The notes beneath the pieces are model-generated. The model saw only the letters and a list, made by a program, of their open reading frames with translations, made no database searches and had not been told where the DNA came from. A program made the position numbers and the translations under genes. From Clostridiales bacterium UBA3680 (GTDB taxonomy: Bacteria; Bacillota; Clostridia; Lachnospirales; CAG-274): 16,483 bases of DNA. Positions within the stretch are counted from its first letter, which is position 1, and each line of letters begins with the position of its first letter. Below are positions 13,698 through 16,483 of this stretch, piece by piece. Location of the stretch: NCBI GenBank assembly GCA_002372875.1, contig DFJD01000113.1, positions 1 to 16,483 of the forward strand, written 5' to 3'.

Positions 13698-16483
13698 ATG
13701 GAAAAGAGCAGAAATATTGCCCCCGTCGCCATATTTGGCGGTATACTTATAGCAGCGGTGCTGATATTGGGCACCTTTTGGACAGGTCATAGGGCAAAGT
13801 ACGATATTGAAAATGCGGTCAATTCCGTCAGCTTGCTTTATCTTGATGAACTTGCCGGAAGACGTGAGAAGGTCGTATCATCGACTCTTGAAAAAAATAT
13901 TGACGATTTGCAAACTGCCATAAGCTTAATGACAGAAGAAGATCTTAGCAGTATTGAACGCCTGCAGGCATATCAGGCAAGAATGAAAAAGATCTATACC
14001 ATTGAAAAATTTGCATTTGTTGACGGTGATGGTCTTATCTATACCTCTCTTGGTACTATGAATGACATAGCAGATTATAATATTGACTACAATAATCTGT
14101 CAAAGCCCTTTATAACGGTTAAAAACCCCAATAGCGAACAAAAAAAGGTCATAATAGCAGTACCTGTGAAAAATATCTCTTTGGAGGGTAAGTCTCTTGT
14201 TGTCTGCTTTATGGAAATAGATATGGAGAATATGCTTAAAGGCGTATCTTTGCAGTCAGACAACAACGGCACAACATTTTGTAACATATACACAAAAGAC
14301 GGTGTTGCCCTTACAAATATGGTTCTTGGCGGTCTTGCAAGCGAAGATAATTTGCTTGATGCCATGGATAAAGCGGAGTTTGAAAAAAGTTTCTCCGCCG
14401 AAAAAGTCAGAGATGATTTTGAAAACGGAAAAAATGACTTTGTTACATTTACTTATAACGGCATTAAGGAAACCCTATCTTATGTACCTATAGACGGAAC
14501 GGATTGGATGTTGACATACCTTATAAGAGAAAGCGTTATAAGCGAAAAAATAAGCTCGGTCTCTTCGGGTATTATAGAAAGAAGCCTTGTGCAAACGGTT
14601 TTGACTGCCGCTATACTTCTTGGTATGTTTGCAATAATGTTTTTGCAAAGCAAGAAAAACACAGCATTGGCAATAGAAAAAGAAACCGCGGAAACGGAAA
14701 ACAGGGTAAAACAACACGAACTTGAGCAAAGACTTGAATTACAGGAAAAATTGCTTGAGCAGGAAAAACAACGTACTCAACAGGACAATTTGATAACCGC
14801 TCTCGCTTCCGATTACAAAAGTGTGTACTATGTTGACCTAAAGGAAGATGAATGTATATGTTATCGTTCATCGGTTAAACCGAATGAAGGCCCTCAGGCA
14901 GGTCAGAGATTTTCTTATATGGAAGCCTTTCAAAAATATGCCTCAGACAGGGTGAATGAAAAGTACAGAGAGGAATTTTTGGCTTTTATTTCTCCGGAAA
15001 ACATTAAAAACAGCCTTAAATCCGAGCCTGTGCTTACCTATCGCTACCTTATGGAGCGAAACGGTAAGCAATCCTACGAAATGGTTCGCATAGCGGGCAT
15101 ACTTAACACTGAAAACAAAACCGACAGCGAAATACAAAGCATAACCATCGGTTTTACGGATATAGATGCGCAAATGCGCGAAACCATGGAAAGAAATCAA
15201 GCATTAAATGATGCTTTAAAGGCGGCCGAAGAAGCAAGTAAAGCAAAAACAGCTTTTCTTTCAAATATGAGCCACGAAATAAGAACACCCATGAATGCAA
15301 TTATCGGCCTTGATAATATTGCTCTGAGCGACCCCGATATATCCGATAAAACAAGAAATTATCTTGAAAAAATAGACGGTTCTGCAAATCATCTGCTTGA
15401 ACTTATAAATGACATTCTCGATATGTCGCGTATAGAATCGGGAAAATTGACATTGAAAGCAGAGGAGTTTTCGTTCTCAAAGCTGCTTAAACAGATAAAT
15501 ACCATATTCAGCAGTCAGTGCCTTGAAAAAGGGCTTGATTATAACTGTCATATACACGGTTCTGTTGATGAATATTATATAGGAGACGGTATAAAACTTC
15601 GTCAAGTGCTTGTTAACATTCTCGGTAATGCCGTAAAGTTTTCAATTGAAGGCGGCAGTGTTGATTTTGAAGTGGAAAAGATAAACAGCTTTGACGGAAA
15701 ATCCACCTTAAAATTTGTTATCTCGGATACGGGTATCGGTATGAGTAAAGAGTATCTGCCCCATATTTTCGATACATTCAGTCAAGAGGATTCCACTGCC
15801 ACCAATAAATACGGCAGCACGGGTCTTGGAATGGCAATTACCAAAAACATCGTGGAGATGATGAACGGAAATATAGAGGTGGAAAGTGAAAAAGATAAGG
15901 GTACAACATTTACATTTACCGTTACTCTTATAGATTCCGAACATGTGACAAACGATAACAATGAAGAAATACAGCCATACGAAATGAGTGTTTTGGTGGT
16001 TGATGATGACCCTATAGCCTGTGAACATGCAAAACTTGTTCTCGAAAAAACAGGTATATCATGTGATACAGTACTGTCGGGTAAAGAAGCAATTGAAATG
16101 GTTCGCCTGCGTCATGCAAAGCAACAACTCTACGATCTTATACTTATAGACTTGAAAATGCCCGAAATAGACGGAGTTGAAACGGCAAGGCAAATCAGAA
16201 GCATTGTTGGACATAAATCGGCAATAATCATAATTACCGCCTATAAATGGGACGATGTTCTTGATGAAGCCATAAATGCGGGAGTAGACAGTTTTATTGC
16301 AAAGCCTTTGTTTGCAAACAATGTTATTGAAGAATTTAAGAGTGCCCGCATGAAGAAAAAATTATCCGAAAGCCGAGAAAAACAAAACATCGACCTTAAA
16401 GGTCGACGTGTACTGCTTGCCGAGGATGTGGCGGTCAATGCCGAAATAATGGATATGGCACTGACGACAAATGAAATGATAGT
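13698..16483 (+). CDS. Hybrid sensor histidine kinase with two receiver domains (3' end beyond window)
   Basis: Open from ATG 13698 (AAAGGAGA seven bases upstream) to the window edge, 928 codons without a stop. The order is: TM1 about 9-27; extracytoplasmic sensor region 31-297 of Cache-like appearance (FAFVDGDGLIYT near 106-116, DGTDWMLTYL near 266-275); TM2 about 298-316; coiled coil 320-365 rich in E, K and Q; a PAS-like segment about 365-490; HisKA with phospho-acceptor His526 in NMSHEIRTPMN; HATPase with N box (LGNAVKF), DTGIGM (677-682) and GSTGLGMAI; a receiver at 763-880 with Asp769/Asp770, phospho-acceptor Asp818 and Lys869; then a second receiver beginning RVLLAEDV (904-911). The second receiver and any Hpt domain are cut off. 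It should sense an external ligand and pass phosphate by relay. The ligand and target are unknown. It begins 47 bp after the HAD gene. Confidence 0.93.
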   Translation, partial: MEKSRNIAPVAIFGGILIAAVLILGTFWTGHRAKYDIENAVNSVSLLYLDELAGRREKVVSSTLEKNIDDLQTAISLMTEEDLSSIERLQAYQARMKKIYTIEKFAFVDGDGLIYTSLGTMNDIADYNIDYNNLSKPFITVKNPNSEQKKVIIAVPVKNISLEGKSLVVCFMEIDMENMLKGVSLQSDNNGTTFCNIYTKDGVALTNMVLGGLASEDNLLDAMDKAEFEKSFSAEKVRDDFENGKNDFVTFTYNGIKETLSYVPIDGTDWMLTYLIRESVISEKISSVSSGIIERSLVQTVLTAAILLGMFAIMFLQSKKNTALAIEKETAETENRVKQHELEQRLELQEKLLEQEKQRTQQDNLITALASDYKSVYYVDLKEDECICYRSSVKPNEGPQAGQRFSYMEAFQKYASDRVNEKYREEFLAFISPENIKNSLKSEPVLTYRYLMERNGKQSYEMVRIAGILNTENKTDSEIQSITIGFTDIDAQMRETMERNQALNDALKAAEEASKAKTAFLSNMSHEIRTPMNAIIGLDNIALSDPDISDKTRNYLEKIDGSANHLLELINDILDMSRIESGKLTLKAEEFSFSKLLKQINTIFSSQCLEKGLDYNCHIHGSVDEYYIGDGIKLRQVLVNILGNAVKFSIEGGSVDFEVEKINSFDGKSTLKFVISDTGIGMSKEYLPHIFDTFSQEDSTATNKYGSTGLGMAITKNIVEMMNGNIEVESEKDKGTTFTFTVTLIDSEHVTNDNNEEIQPYEMSVLVVDDDPIACEHAKLVLEKTGISCDTVLSGKEAIEMVRLRHAKQQLYDLILIDLKMPEIDGVETARQIRSIVGHKSAIIIITAYKWDDVLDEAINAGVDSFIAKPLFANNVIEEFKSARMKKKLSESREKQNIDLKGRRVLLAEDVAVNAEIMDMALTTNEMI

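Overview
The window looks like a chromosomal segment of an anaerobic, moderately low-GC Firmicute of the class Clostridia, probably a gut or rumen member of the Oscillospiraceae/Ruminococcaceae or Lachnospiraceae. This is inferred from strong GGAGG-type ribosome binding sites before nearly every gene, a secreted BspA-like leucine-rich-repeat protein ending in a dockerin domain, a hexuronate catabolic operon, and a large two-receiver hybrid sensor kinase. The species cannot be fixed from the sequence alone.

Left region (1-500): a 157-bp imperfect palindrome with 17-bp perfect terminal inverted repeats (a MITE-like hairpin element) sits inside a minus-strand gene. The surviving 5' end of that gene reads like the N-terminus of the Rpn/PD-(D/E)XK 'putative transposase' nuclease family. 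Its promoter and ribosome binding site are intact, but the element supplies a premature stop, so only 54 codons remain open.

Minus-strand operon (501-4420): a near-consensus promoter at 4455-4483 should drive a 460-residue protein with a C-terminal nitrilase-superfamily domain and an uncharacterised N-terminal half. After 38 bp follows an 832-residue secreted protein made of two copies of a BspA/DUF285 repeat module, an InlB-type B repeat, a beta-rich linker and a C-terminal dockerin. A rho-independent terminator follows. A 332-bp divergent intergenic region (4421-4752) separates this operon from the next.

Hexuronate operon (4753-9296, plus strand): uxaB (tagaturonate reductase), uxaA (altronate dehydratase) and uxaC (uronate isomerase) together convert galacturonate to 2-keto-3-deoxygluconate. 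The leader holds two dyad elements that may be operators, a 10-bp-stem hairpin separates uxaB from uxaA, and a terminator follows uxaC. Transporter, regulator, KDG kinase and aldolase are not in the window.

Repair/housekeeping run (9387-13650): uvrC, a NUDIX hydrolase, a CYTH-domain triphosphatase-like protein, a DUF1275 (YoaK-like) membrane protein and a HAD phosphatase. They are packed with gaps of 1-34 bp or a 4-bp overlap, so they are probably co-transcribed. The window closes inside a large open gene (13698-16483+) for a membrane-bound hybrid histidine kinase with at least two receiver domains.

Most genes belong to known families. The parts that invite follow-up are the hairpin element interrupting the Rpn-like gene, the nitrilase-like protein with an unknown N-terminal half and a cysteine-rich tail, the duplicated LRR-dockerin protein, and the operator-like dyads before uxaB.
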